Source: Bradyrhizobium manausense (GTDB lineage Bacteria > Pseudomonadota > Alphaproteobacteria > Rhizobiales > Xanthobacteraceae). From it: a DNA stretch of 64,000 bases. Positions 1 through 8,740 of the stretch are shown in pieces; position 1 is the first letter of the stretch; each line of letters begins with the position of its first letter. A program made the position numbers and the translations under genes. The notes under the pieces were generated by a model. The model had not been told where the DNA came from and ran no database searches. It worked only from the letters and a program-made list of their open reading frames with translations. The stretch is from positions 1 to 64,000 of the forward strand of contig NZ_JAFCKB010000031.1 of the NCBI RefSeq assembly GCF_018130615.1, in the 5' to 3' direction.

Positions 1-169
1 TGAAACCGGACATCCCGCCTCCTGGAGAAAAGGGGCTTGACCTTTCAACTCGGATTACAGAAGGGATCGAAGCCGCACCGCGGCCGAGACGCAAAGCGGC
101 TCGGTTCACGAGAGCCCGGTGCGGCGAAAGCCGCACGCGCGCAAGCGAAAGAACTCGCCAATCGAAGAT

Positions 170-352
170 CTAGATTTCCTCGCGCGCATTCGTCTGCGCG
201 TCAAAGATCCTGATCTGAAGCATGGGAAAACGCCTCTTTAGTTCTTCTCCACCTGCCCTGGCTCCGTCTCTGGTTGCAAATTCGGCCTTGAGTCGACCGT
301 CCACTTCAAGCGCATAACCAGAAGCCGGCAGTTCACGGGTGGCAGCAACCAT
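170..352 (-). CDS. small hypothetical protein (60 aa)
   Basis: A short ATG-initiated reading frame with a purine-rich GGGAA stretch just upstream. The product is soluble and charged, with no signal peptide or membrane segment, and has alternating basic and acidic residues in its second half (GGEELKRRF). I do not recognise a family. It lies at the left edge, on the same strand as the secreted nuclease that follows, separated from it by about 140 bases. It could be a real small island gene or a chance frame. Confidence 0.45.
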   Translation of the reverse strand: MVAATRELPASGYALEVDGRLKAEFATRDGARAGGEELKRRFPMLQIRIFDAQTNAREEI

Positions 353-489
353 GTCATTCCCATTGTGCAGCGAGGTATTGGGAATGATGACGTAGCGTGA
401 GTCGCCCGAACCGCGCTAGACCAGAGCAGCCCGCAAAAGTGCGGTGATCGGCCGTCACACGTTATAGATAGAGGCCTTGCACTGAATCC

Positions 490-1017
490 TCATCTAGGAT
501 GGGCATTTGCATCGTCCGAACAGGCGGACGGATTTCCGTTTGCGCGGATGCAAGCGCGATAAAGCCACGGCTCGACATAGCTTCCCTTCCAGAGGCCCTG
601 GCCAGCGCGCTCAGCTTCGCGTTGGGCTTCGCGATATCTGCCCTTCGAGTATTGGGGCCAATCCAGTGCAAGACCATTGCTCACAAGCCATTCCCCAAGA
701 TCCCTGCCTGCGACCGAACAGGTTGCCACTGTGCGGCCATACCGGTCGAGGCTGAGCGGGACACAGCTGACGGGGTGCCGGGCGATGTAGGCGTCGAGGT
801 CGTTCGCAGCCTTCGAACCACAACGGTATTGTAAACTGTCCTCACCGCGACATAGCTGAGTGCTTTCCGGAGCATCCACACCCCAAAGGCGGATCCGCGT
901 TCCGTGAATTTCCAACGTGTCGCCGTCAATGACGCTGGCCTGACCGACAAAGTCGTCGGCCAGAGCCGCGCTCGATAACAGCAGGAGCATCAACATGAGG
1001 ACTGGGCGTTTGATCAT
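490..1017 (-). CDS. secreted thermonuclease-family (SNase-like) nuclease
   Basis: The protein of 175 aa begins with a signal peptide (hydrophobic residues 6-18, likely cut after SSAALA near residue 20), so it is probably periplasmic or secreted. The staphylococcal nuclease core follows: VIDGDTLEIHGTRIRLWGVD at 29-48, with calcium-binding acids D31/D33, and catalytic candidates R43, E51 (DAPE) and R95 (DRYGR). Several cysteines (56, 66, 85, 100) suggest disulfides in the periplasm. SNase-fold enzymes cleave DNA or RNA phosphodiester bonds. Family length is usual (about 150-180 aa). It may serve nutrient scavenging; a defence role is not shown. Confidence 0.88.
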   Translation of the reverse strand: MIKRPVLMLMLLLLSSAALADDFVGQASVIDGDTLEIHGTRIRLWGVDAPESTQLCRGEDSLQYRCGSKAANDLDAYIARHPVSCVPLSLDRYGRTVATCSVAGRDLGEWLVSNGLALDWPQYSKGRYREAQREAERAGQGLWKGSYVEPWLYRACIRANGNPSACSDDANAHPR

Positions 1018-1035
1018 GGCGTTGGGTACCAGCGA

Positions 1036-1593
1036 TTACCGCAGATTGCGGGGATTGAATTTCGGCCAGTTCTCAAGCGGCTTCAGTACCGGCAGGTTTT
1101 CTGGTCGCTCGGGATAATGAAACTCGGTGCCACGGAGCCATCTTCCTTCGAAGCGGCCCCAGAACAGGATTGCATCCATCTGCCAGGCAAACTCGTACAC
1201 CTTCCAAACGCCGTCGCTCTTGATGACTTCGCCAGTCGCATTGAACGGCAGGCTGTTGAGCTTGCAGAGCGCGTAGATTTCATCCCAGTGCTCGCGGATA
1301 TAGCGATCCTCCAGGGCCACGTGATACGGCCGATCGGCGCGCCAGCGCGGGCCGCTGCCACGCGGATAGAAGCCCTGCCGCGGCATCAAGAATTCAGGGA
1401 TGCGCGCAATTGCCTTGCCGATCCGGCGCGCCTCATCCGACGAAAGCTTGCCGACGCCGAAGCTGTAGCGCTGAGCGTCATCGCGGCAATACAGCCACGC
1501 GAGGGTCACGCCGTTGGCGTCCCTGACCACATAGCACTCGGAATTTTCCCGAACCAAGGTCCAGGGCGGCTTGAAACGGCGGCTTGACTCCAT
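1036..1593 (-). CDS. hypothetical protein of about 185 aa
   Basis: I do not recognise a named domain. The N-terminal part (MESSRRFKPPWTL) and a segment around SSDEARRIGKAIARIPEF resemble conserved rhizobial hypothetical proteins; the second half is rich in aromatic residues (WQMDAILFWGRF) and ends in a Pro/Asn-rich tail. There is no signal peptide. I chose the ATG at 1593 because homolog-like sequence begins there; a TTG at 1629 would add 12 residues. A GAAC-N7-GAAC site sits two bases upstream of this ATG, so the gene may share SOS control with the divergent operon, but no clear ribosome-binding site is visible. Confidence 0.65.
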   Translation of the reverse strand: MESSRRFKPPWTLVRENSECYVVRDANGVTLAWLYCRDDAQRYSFGVGKLSSDEARRIGKAIARIPEFLMPRQGFYPRGSGPRWRADRPYHVALEDRYIREHWDEIYALCKLNSLPFNATGEVIKSDGVWKVYEFAWQMDAILFWGRFEGRWLRGTEFHYPERPENLPVLKPLENWPKFNPRNLR

Positions 1594-1595
1594 GA

Positions 1596-1610
1596 GAACA
1601 AAATAAGAAC
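1596..1610. promoter_or_regulatory. SOS box (LexA operator, GAAC-N7-GAAC)
   Basis: The plus strand reads GAACAAAATAAGAAC, an exact match to the alphaproteobacterial LexA operator GAAC-N7-GAAC (GTTC-N7-GTTC on the other strand). It lies between the divergent genes at 1593 (minus) and 1644 (plus), 33 bases before the GTG of the plus-strand operon that carries the SRAP gene. DNA-damage induction of that operon is therefore likely; control of the minus-strand gene is also possible. Confidence 0.75.
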
Positions 1611-1643
1611 ATACATCATCGACGGTCAACCTGGAACAGGACC

Positions 1644-1850
1644 GTGTCCTCCGTCTCTGAACCGAACGAACAGGACGATGGGCTGGATGCCGCCGTCGAG
1701 CAGGCGATCTCCGTTTGCGGCGGCGATATGCGCGCGACTATTCGCGCGCTGATCGTTGCGAACAATTTCCTGGGGTCGGAGAATGCAGAGCTGAAGAAGG
1801 CCGTCTCGCACGCCTACACGCGGGGGCGCTTTCGGACCTACACGGGATAG
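1644..1850 (+). CDS. small conserved hypothetical protein upstream of SRAP
   Basis: A 68-aa acidic, mainly helical protein starting at GTG with an ACAGGA ribosome-binding site. Its central part (EQAISVCGGDMRATIRALIV) and the tail AYTRGRFR resemble small proteins found beside SRAP or other rhizobial genes. It ends 10 bases before the SRAP start, so the two are almost certainly cotranscribed from the SOS-boxed promoter upstream. Function unknown. Confidence 0.7.
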   Translation: MSSVSEPNEQDDGLDAAVEQAISVCGGDMRATIRALIVANNFLGSENAELKKAVSHAYTRGRFRTYTG

Positions 1851-1860
1851 GCGACGCTGA

Positions 1861-2523
1861 ATGTGCAATCTCTACTCGATCTCGACCAACCAGGCGGCGA
1901 TCGCCGGTCTGTTCAGGCGCATGAACCGCTATGTCGGCAATCTAGCGCCGATGCCCGGTGTGTTTCCGGACTATCCGGCGCCGGTGATCCACAATGTCGG
2001 TGAAGCCGAAGAAATGGTGCTGATGCGCTGGGGCATGCCGCCCCCACCGAAGACGGGCGGGCCGCCGGTGACCAACATCCGCAACACGTCCTCACCGCAT
2101 TGGCGCGGCTGGCTCAAGCCGGAGAACCGTTGCCTCGTGCCGGCGAACAGTTTCGCCGAATATGCGCCCGAGCCAAATCCGGAGACCAAGAAGAAAGACG
2201 TCGTCTGGTTCGCACTCGAGGAAAGCCGGCCGCTGTTCTGCTTCGCCGGCATCTGGACCGAGTTCAGGGGCGACCGCGGCACCAAGTCGAAGCCGATCCC
2301 GGGCTCTCACCTCGTCTACGGGTTCCTCACAACATCGGCGAACGCCGTCGTCGAGCCGATCCACTCGAAAGCCATGCCGGTGGTTCTGACCACTGAGGAG
2401 GATCGCGATATATGGATGCGCGCGCCATGGGACGAGGCAAAGGCGCTGCAGCGTCCACTTCCGGACGACGCGCTAAAGATCGTCATGCGCGGCGCCGACA
2501 AGGAGGACCAGGCGGCAGCTTAA
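1861..2523 (+). CDS. SRAP-family (YedK/HMCES-like) SOS response-associated protein
   Basis: The 220-aa product starts MCNLYS, so removal of Met exposes the catalytic Cys2 that in this family forms a covalent thiazolidine link with abasic sites in single-stranded DNA. The other family landmarks are visible: NIRN at 72-75, the acidic residue near 100 (SFAEY), and H168 in [11 protein letters not shown]. Known members protect abasic sites at replication forks from error-prone processing. The gene follows a 68-aa gene by 10 bases and lies behind an SOS box, which fits its name. Length is normal for the family and nothing is missing. Confidence 0.93.
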   Translation: MCNLYSISTNQAAIAGLFRRMNRYVGNLAPMPGVFPDYPAPVIHNVGEAEEMVLMRWGMPPPPKTGGPPVTNIRNTSSPHWRGWLKPENRCLVPANSFAEYAPEPNPETKKKDVVWFALEESRPLFCFAGIWTEFRGDRGTKSKPIPGSHLVYGFLTTSANAVVEPIHSKAMPVVLTTEEDRDIWMRAPWDEAKALQRPLPDDALKIVMRGADKEDQAAA

Positions 2524-2696
2524 AGAATAGCATAGCGATATTGATAGGAAGAAACGCGCCGTTATTCGGATGCTGCTCAGATGAGTGATTTCGATTCTCC
2601 CCCCCCGCGCTCGCGATAAATTTGGTTGAAAGAGCTAGTTGATTTCGGCAGCCATAAGTTGCAGCTTTCGTAGGGGACCAGTTGGAGGAACGGCCG

Positions 2697-3422
2697 ATGC
2701 TCACAATACGACATCATAGCTCGCGCGATTACGCGGTGCTCCCGGACATCGATACTGCGGACGTGGGAATCATAACCGCCGATGATCAGGCTTGTCTGGA
2801 CGAGGTAGGAAGTTGTTTGCTGGGAGCGAAAGTCCACTCGCGATTTGGCCTCACTCTTTTGCACAGCCACTTCCCGGTTTACGACGATGAAATGTTATTG
2901 GAGGAGGTGAACGCTGACGAGCGAGTGATTACCGTGCGGCCAGTTCGGGCCGATCTTTCGAGCGTCTTTGCCACAAACGTCTACTATGACGATGCAGGTC
3001 AGCTCGTGGGTCTGGAGTTCGCGTCTTACCAAACTCTCGCTGGCGTTGAGCCCATCAGCGATCTCGATTCCAATGTTCTGATCGGCATCGTCGAGATCCT
3101 TCAACGTTGCGCCAAGACAAAACGATTTGGTATTCGCCTTTTGCATGATCCACTCGGACTGGATGGAAGCGTACTTTTGGAAACGAGTGATCTGGCGCGT
3201 CGAATTCTGTCGAGTCGAGGCGAAACAGACAATCCAGCTCTGCTCCAATCGATCCCGACAGTGTTCCGTTGGGAAGAGGTCCGTGCAGGAAGCGGAGATG
3301 GACTTACGATCGACCAGGGATGTATGCAGTACTGCCGAACAGTGAGCCGCTGCGTACAACCCGTTCGCGGAAGTCACGATCGAAGCCGGAGCCACGAACC
3401 TACAGGGCACGAGAACGTTTAG
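2697..3422 (+). CDS. unknown protein with duplicated RFG-x2-LLH module
   Basis: The ATG at 2697 has a good GGAGG site eight bases upstream, giving 241 aa. I do not recognise a named family. The protein contains an internal repeat: RFGLTLLHSHF at 49-59 followed by DDEMLLE, and RFGIRLLHDPLG at 143-154 followed by SVLLETSD. The C-terminus has Cys and His residues (C-x3-C near GCMQYC, then several His), possibly a metal site. Its last 40 residues look low in complexity, so a frameshift near 3300 is not excluded. It is the first gene of a four-gene plus-strand run ending at 8712, with 62 bases before the next gene. Confidence 0.65.
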   Translation: MLTIRHHSSRDYAVLPDIDTADVGIITADDQACLDEVGSCLLGAKVHSRFGLTLLHSHFPVYDDEMLLEEVNADERVITVRPVRADLSSVFATNVYYDDAGQLVGLEFASYQTLAGVEPISDLDSNVLIGIVEILQRCAKTKRFGIRLLHDPLGLDGSVLLETSDLARRILSSRGETDNPALLQSIPTVFRWEEVRAGSGDGLTIDQGCMQYCRTVSRCVQPVRGSHDRSRSHEPTGHENV

Positions 3423-3484
3423 ACGGTTCGAGATCAATGGTCGTCTCGGATCGCAGGGCCCGAATCGGTAGCAAGAACTGAACC

Positions 3485-6400
3485 ATGGAGCGCTTTACAA
3501 GTTTAAGCCATGTTCCTGCGGAAACCAGGCGACTCCTGCGAGACAGGCTGCGCCGTTTTTTACCCTCCTATCGCACTCCACGAGCAAGGGTGGATACAGC
3601 GTTGCTCGACGACGAGCTCGTACTCCGCTTGTTGTCGGGAATGCACATCGATATGGAAAGCGAACTGAATAGGGCGCGCGCGACTTATGAGGCCAACGCT
3701 CTAGCAGACGATGGCGAGCCCAGTTTTCAAGACTTGATCAATGACGGCTCGATTCGAGTTGTATGGGGACGCATCTCGGCGCCCATACACATGCGGGTTG
3801 CTGCAGCCCCGGAGAGGCCGAGGACCCGGTTTGGCGCCCTGATGGCAAAGCGCCATGGCCAAACATTGCGATTTTCGGATGACGTCCGGGCGCAAACCGA
3901 TCTTGCTACCGCAATCGAGACCATGGAACGCAATGGCGGGGTTGCGTGTCAGACACCCGAATGGGTGGCGGCCCGGCTTTGGGATCGATCGTCAGCCGCT
4001 TCAGGCGCCCCGATTTCAGCGCTGCGGCTCTGGGTGGATCGTTGGCGAATGATAGGCGCGCCTTCAATCGTGCCGAGCCGTGTCTGGAGCGATTCGTTCG
4101 CCGAGGCATTCCGCGAAAGCGCGCTCGAGGTGCTAACGAGCGTCGACGGACTTGAGGGATGGAATGAAGCCCGCTCGCGCATCGTTGCCGAGTTAGCCTT
4201 GAGCGTCAATCAACCGACTTCAACTATCGAACTTCATGTCCCGGTCCCGCCCGCTACAGCGGTGGGTCGGGCGCTCTGGCTCGGCAACAACCAGATCGAA
4301 CGCCCCCTAATGGAAGCACTTGTGTCGTGCGGAGATTTGTTTGGTCTGTTGCGACTGTTACTTGCCGATGTCAGGCACACGGACTCTTCGCCGGCCCCGA
4401 ATAAGCTTGCTGAGCGCATTGTCGCCCTCGTCTTCGACCGGCCCGACCTCATGCACATGCTGATCCTGGCGGTTCGGCAAGATGCTGAGTTAATTGCTGA
4501 TCTCTTGTTTTGTCCCTCCACTTCGGTCCTCGCCTGTCTCCTTGTCGCGCAATGGGAGGCCCCGCACAGCGCGTGGGATCGCGAGCTCACGTTGGGCGAA
4601 CATCAGAATGCGAAAGCCAGTGCGTTCGCCGATACTGTTTCCGTTATGGGGCATCTTCTCAAGCGGGAGCAGGTCAATCCGGCGGAGGTCGCGGCCTTAT
4701 TGACCTGGTTTCATTCAAATCCCGCTGGACGTGCCGCCAGCCTGCACGGCAGCGTCGATGCGATGCTTGAGATTTTGAGAAGCGAGCTCGTGGGCCAGCC
4801 AGTGAGTGTTCTTGAAGATTTGGCTACCGCACTAATGGTCTCGTTGCCAAGCTCTGGACTGGGAACGCCATCGTTCGCGGCGGCCCTCGATGTAATCCAC
4901 ACGGGCGGTCTGGCCGACAGAGTTGATCCATCGTCGATTGTCGACGCTTATGTGCGCAGCATCGCCGAAGGCGGCTACAATCTGACGGCCCACAGGATCA
5001 CGCAGGGCTCGGCCTCGTCGCTGTCGGTCCTCGCGACCAGGCTGAGACCGGAACGACGTCATGGTTTTCTATATCCTGTTGACGTGAAGGGGCAGCTAAG
5101 CGCTGGGTCGCAAGAGAACCCTTACACTCTAGCCGACAATATCGCCCGCTCCATCCGGGCCCATGTTCGCGTGTTGAGCCGTGCGATCGCCGGTTCGACT
5201 GAGGTCGCGCCCGATGAACTGGTTGACGCACTAGCGGCGACGATACGTATGGGCTCCGTCGAGCATAAAGAGAAAGGGAGGATCGCGGCGTTTGCACCAC
5301 GGTTTGAAGCGCAGACTCTGGATCGCCCAATCGCGGCCGACATTGGTGCTGCGATTAGCAGCCTAACCGCCAGCGCAAGAGAGCGTGTTTTGGCTGCGAT
5401 TCTGACAACAGACGAGCCTATGGTTCTCGCTCAACTGTCGACGTTCGTACCCCATGCCCTTCGTGGGCAAATTGAAGCGCGTGTTCTTGAAATAACCCCC
5501 TCAGAGGCCGGCGCGGTCTGGTCTCTGACCGAGGTACAGGCTCGGATAGATCAACTGTTGGCTGCCGGGATGTCGACAGCGGCCGCATGGTTTATGGAGG
5601 AAGGACGGAATATCGGAACCTTGGGGAAGCCTCCGGGCCGGTCTATGACGCGCCTTTTTGCCGACCTGCGTTTGCATTTGCTACGGGGTGACTGGCAAGC
5701 CATTGCAGAAACGCAGCCGCCTCCGGACTTGTCGAAAATGGAGGAGTCCTCGGCTGCTGACACAATCAGCTTCTTTCGCGGGATTTCAGAACTGAAACGT
5801 CCGGACGGCGATGTCGAGGGTGCTGAACAGCTCTTTGCGCGTCTTTTCAACCGCCACCCTGAAACAGCTGCCTATGCTGTCAATCTGTTTGCCGCGCGAA
5901 TCAGCTTGCTGCTGCGCCCGAATGCCTTTGCGGTGCTGGGGGGAGCAGCGCTGGCGCGCGGCCGCGAACTACTAGCGGAAGCGGAAAAGGCCACTCCACG
6001 CATACGCGGTACAGCCGATTCGGAGGTCTTTGCGAGCAATTTGGCTCTCTTGCGGCTTGCCGTCGGTCTGCCCGACTTGGCCCTCTATACGCTGACGCCG
6101 CTGCAAACGATCAACCTAAAGGATACGGTCGCGGCCTACACCGCAGTTGCGCTCGCGAGGTTGGGACGTGTCGCTGAGTCCTTGGCTGGACTGAAGGCCG
6201 CAGAAGAAAGCTTTGGCTTGACCGACGTTTTACGCGCCGCAGGAGAGCATATTCGAAATGGCACCGCTTTTTCTTCGATTGCGTCGGTCGCGTTGGAGAA
6301 CGATTCGATCCCAGGCGCCAGACTTGCTCGCCTTGACTTCCTGCAAACGGATCATGAACGGCAAGCGCAGGTATTGAGTTCAGAGCCGGAGCCTTTCGAC

Positions 6401-7033
6401 GGTTTGATGATTGATTGCATCCGGTCCTCGGCAGAGAGCGTCATATCGCTGGCTCCGGTGATAAGAAGTGGAGCCGCGGGCCCGGGCGAAGACGATCTTA
6501 CAGCTGTCATCGGCCAAGTGCTCGCGGCTCATATCCTGTTCATGGGGTGGACGCTTGGTCCGTCGCCTGGAGGAGTCACCGCGAAAGGCAATCCGGGAAG
6601 GCGCGACCTCGTGCTCCAGAAGGGTAGCACGACTCTGGCCGTGGTCGAGGCAGTGCTATGCAACCGCCCGGTAACGCAGGAGTGGTCTCGTGCAGAGCTG
6701 ATCAGTCATTTTCAAAAGCTTGTCGCTTATTCGACTTGTCGGCTCTTCTTTCACCTGACCTATGCCACGATCGAGAGCCCTGCTTCAATTATCGATCACT
6801 TGCGGCAGGCAGCGAAGAATGATGCACCCGCGGGGTTTGGCTACGTCGATTGCAAGAAGATACAACAGACAGATTCAAAGCCGACTGGTTTGATCGCCCG
6901 CTATCGGGGCGAATTTGGTGATGTCAAGGTCGTGTTTCTGGTCCTCGACTTCGGCCAGCACATTCAAAGAAGCGCTGCCAAACTCGCGAGCTCGACCAAT
7001 CCGCGTAATAGGAATGCCGGATCCAGAGACTGA
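3485..7033 (+). CDS. large helical-repeat protein with C-terminal PD-(D/E)XK-like nuclease domain
   Basis: This 1182-aa protein is mostly helical, with many Ala/Leu-rich helices from about 200 to 1000 that suggest TPR- or HEAT-like repeats. Near the C-terminus, GRRDLVLQ then LAVVEAV gives D1041 and E1055 in the spacing expected for the core of a PD-(D/E)XK restriction-endonuclease fold; the usual Lys after the Glu is replaced (E-A-V). The downstream helix WSRAELISHFQKLVAY and strand CRLFFHLTYA fit that fold. No ATPase motif was seen. It lies 24 bases before another nuclease-like gene, so the operon looks like a multi-gene effector/sensor system. Family not recognised. Confidence 0.7.
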   Translation: MERFTSLSHVPAETRRLLRDRLRRFLPSYRTPRARVDTALLDDELVLRLLSGMHIDMESELNRARATYEANALADDGEPSFQDLINDGSIRVVWGRISAPIHMRVAAAPERPRTRFGALMAKRHGQTLRFSDDVRAQTDLATAIETMERNGGVACQTPEWVAARLWDRSSAASGAPISALRLWVDRWRMIGAPSIVPSRVWSDSFAEAFRESALEVLTSVDGLEGWNEARSRIVAELALSVNQPTSTIELHVPVPPATAVGRALWLGNNQIERPLMEALVSCGDLFGLLRLLLADVRHTDSSPAPNKLAERIVALVFDRPDLMHMLILAVRQDAELIADLLFCPSTSVLACLLVAQWEAPHSAWDRELTLGEHQNAKASAFADTVSVMGHLLKREQVNPAEVAALLTWFHSNPAGRAASLHGSVDAMLEILRSELVGQPVSVLEDLATALMVSLPSSGLGTPSFAAALDVIHTGGLADRVDPSSIVDAYVRSIAEGGYNLTAHRITQGSASSLSVLATRLRPERRHGFLYPVDVKGQLSAGSQENPYTLADNIARSIRAHVRVLSRAIAGSTEVAPDELVDALAATIRMGSVEHKEKGRIAAFAPRFEAQTLDRPIAADIGAAISSLTASARERVLAAILTTDEPMVLAQLSTFVPHALRGQIEARVLEITPSEAGAVWSLTEVQARIDQLLAAGMSTAAAWFMEEGRNIGTLGKPPGRSMTRLFADLRLHLLRGDWQAIAETQPPPDLSKMEESSAADTISFFRGISELKRPDGDVEGAEQLFARLFNRHPETAAYAVNLFAARISLLLRPNAFAVLGGAALARGRELLAEAEKATPRIRGTADSEVFASNLALLRLAVGLPDLALYTLTPLQTINLKDTVAAYTAVALARLGRVAESLAGLKAAEESFGLTDVLRAAGEHIRNGTAFSSIASVALENDSIPGARLARLDFLQTDHERQAQVLSSEPEPFDGLMIDCIRSSAESVISLAPVIRSGAAGPGEDDLTAVIGQVLAAHILFMGWTLGPSPGGVTAKGNPGRRDLVLQKGSTTLAVVEAVLCNRPVTQEWSRAELISHFQKLVAYSTCRLFFHLTYATIESPASIIDHLRQAAKNDAPAGFGYVDCKKIQQTDSKPTGLIARYRGEFGDVKVVFLVLDFGQHIQRSAAKLASSTNPRNRNAGSRD

Positions 7034-7057
7034 CCAATAGACTTCAAGGCTGGTGAA

Positions 7058-7780
7058 ATGACTGCACGTCTCGGCAAGAGGACCACCCGTGATATCGAGC
7101 GTCGTTATTTTGATGAGTTCAGCAAGGCATATAGCTTGCCGACGGGCACAATCGAATATGCCGATAAGCCGGATGTCGTGATCAGGGGCGACCGCACGAC
7201 GGGCATCGAGCTGACACGTCTCTACTTGCAGGAGGGAAGCTCGCTCGCAAGCGAGCAAAGGCAAAAGCCGCTCCGTGAGGGCGTCGTATCGGATGCCCAC
7301 AAGCTTCACTTGTATGCGGGCGGTAGGAAGTTCGAGCTTACCATTGGCTTTGACCCGGATCGGCCCATCACGCCCCCAAGAAGAAAGGCTCTTCCCAAGG
7401 AGCTGAGTGCTTTTGCCGCAACGATCAGCACTCATCCGAGCGGGCCGGTCGACCCGGAGCTGTTTCAATCGATGCCGGAAATCTCGACGCTTTATCTGAA
7501 CAGCAAGGAGTACGACGACGCCAAGTGGCGCCTGGGCCAGGTGTACGCAGTCGACTTGATATCGCAGACGGAACTGGAAAGGATCATCAGGGAGAAAGAG
7601 TCCAAGGCCGCGGATTATTCTGCCTGCGATGACTATTGGCTTTTGATAGTCGTCGATTGGATGGACAATGCCCAAGAGCAAGAAATCAGTGTTGGTCATC
7701 TTAAGATTGCTTCGAACGTTTTCCAAAAGATCATCGTTTACAAGCCGGGCTTCGAGGACATCTTGGTGGTGTGGCCGTGA
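7058..7780 (+). CDS. predicted PD-(D/E)XK-like nuclease, unknown family
   Basis: A 240-aa soluble protein. After an N-terminal helix (ERRYFDEFSKAY) comes KPDVVIRG then TGIELTRLY: D39 and E51 on consecutive predicted strands match the PD-(D/E)XK pattern, with Thr in place of the usual Lys. The C-terminal half has strands such as YWLLIVVDWMD and FQKIIVYKPGF that fit an extended nuclease fold. It lies 24 bases after the 1182-aa gene and its end overlaps the next gene by 10 bases, which suggests translational coupling. Function is inferred from motif geometry only. Confidence 0.68.
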   Translation: MTARLGKRTTRDIERRYFDEFSKAYSLPTGTIEYADKPDVVIRGDRTTGIELTRLYLQEGSSLASEQRQKPLREGVVSDAHKLHLYAGGRKFELTIGFDPDRPITPPRRKALPKELSAFAATISTHPSGPVDPELFQSMPEISTLYLNSKEYDDAKWRLGQVYAVDLISQTELERIIREKESKAADYSACDDYWLLIVVDWMDNAQEQEISVGHLKIASNVFQKIIVYKPGFEDILVVWP

Positions 7781-8712
7781 CATACGATGGCTTAACCTCA
7801 AGATTTGCCGGCAAGCGCCCCCGGACTAGAAAAGTCATCGACTCAAATCAGCTACAAGAGGAGAGCCTTAGATCGTATCTTTCGGCATCGATCGACAACT
7901 ACGCGGTCCTAACGGACTATCTGGCGATGGAGATCTACAAGGGAGACACCCTCACCTGGATCTATGGAACGATGGAGATCCTCTCCCGATACCCGAAGCA
8001 GGTGCTGATACTTAGGAGCACACGGGATATATGCCGTCTGCCAGGACGCGCGGCGGTTTCGCAAGAACCCTTAGTCGACGAGATGCAGACCCGAGGCTTT
8101 TCCGAATATTGCCAGACCTTGCTTGCCGCAAAACGCGGCGACGTCTCGCTTCAACGGCAGCTTTTGGACCATGGACGTGAAGCAACCGGTCATATTGCAC
8201 GGATGCTCCAGGATATGCCTACCCTCGCGTTCGGAATCGACCTCGTCGAGAAAACCTATTCGCAGTCGGAGTTGAAGACGCTGCGTCGGCGCGAAGAAGA
8301 CACGCCGCAAATGCGCGAGAAGTTCGTTCGAAATGTCATGTTGCTTACGGACGAACTTTTCAAAGATCATGGCGGCTTGAGAAAGCCGCCGCGAGTGCCG
8401 GAGGTGAGAAACACCTTCGTTTTTCGCTACGCGCTTTGCGGGTATATATCGATTCTGATGCGGATCGCTGATGGCGGCGCGAAGCAGACGAAACCGGATA
8501 GGCTACGTAACGATCTGATCGACGTAAATCTTGCGGCGTTCGCCACCTATTTTGATGGCCTGCTAACTGCCGACAAACGGGCGGGCAAGATATACGAGCA
8601 CGCAAGCGTTTCGCTGCGCGAGGACTTTGCGATGCCACCATGGTGGTTGCGCCCTCTGCTTTGGCTTGGGGCGCGCGCTAGCAATACCGAGCCGGGACCC
8701 GTCAATATTTAG
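7771..8712 (+). CDS. predicted PIN-like domain protein
   Basis: A 313-aa protein starting at GTG 7771 (GTG 7777 is an alternative), overlapping the previous gene by 10 bases. Residues 44-60 (YAVLTDYLAMEIYKGDT) and a distant C-terminal segment RNDLIDVNLAAFATYFDGLL followed by TADKR resemble the two acidic clusters of PIN-like ribonucleases, with D49, E54 and the NDLID / FDGLLTADKR acids as candidate metal ligands. A helical insertion lies between them. No signal peptide or membrane segment. As the last gene of the 2697-8712 run it could be the RNA-cleaving effector of that system. The PIN assignment is by pattern and needs a profile search. Confidence 0.62.
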   Translation: MAVTYDGLTSRFAGKRPRTRKVIDSNQLQEESLRSYLSASIDNYAVLTDYLAMEIYKGDTLTWIYGTMEILSRYPKQVLILRSTRDICRLPGRAAVSQEPLVDEMQTRGFSEYCQTLLAAKRGDVSLQRQLLDHGREATGHIARMLQDMPTLAFGIDLVEKTYSQSELKTLRRREEDTPQMREKFVRNVMLLTDELFKDHGGLRKPPRVPEVRNTFVFRYALCGYISILMRIADGGAKQTKPDRLRNDLIDVNLAAFATYFDGLLTADKRAGKIYEHASVSLREDFAMPPWWLRPLLWLGARASNTEPGPVNI

Positions 8713-8740
8713 CTTTTGGGGCAGCAGCGTATCCAATGCG

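Noticed and set aside
6875-7801. Minus-strand frame of 308 codons
   Set aside because: Antisense to the two nuclease-like genes, which have ribosome-binding sites and coherent motifs; Arg/Leu-rich shadow composition.
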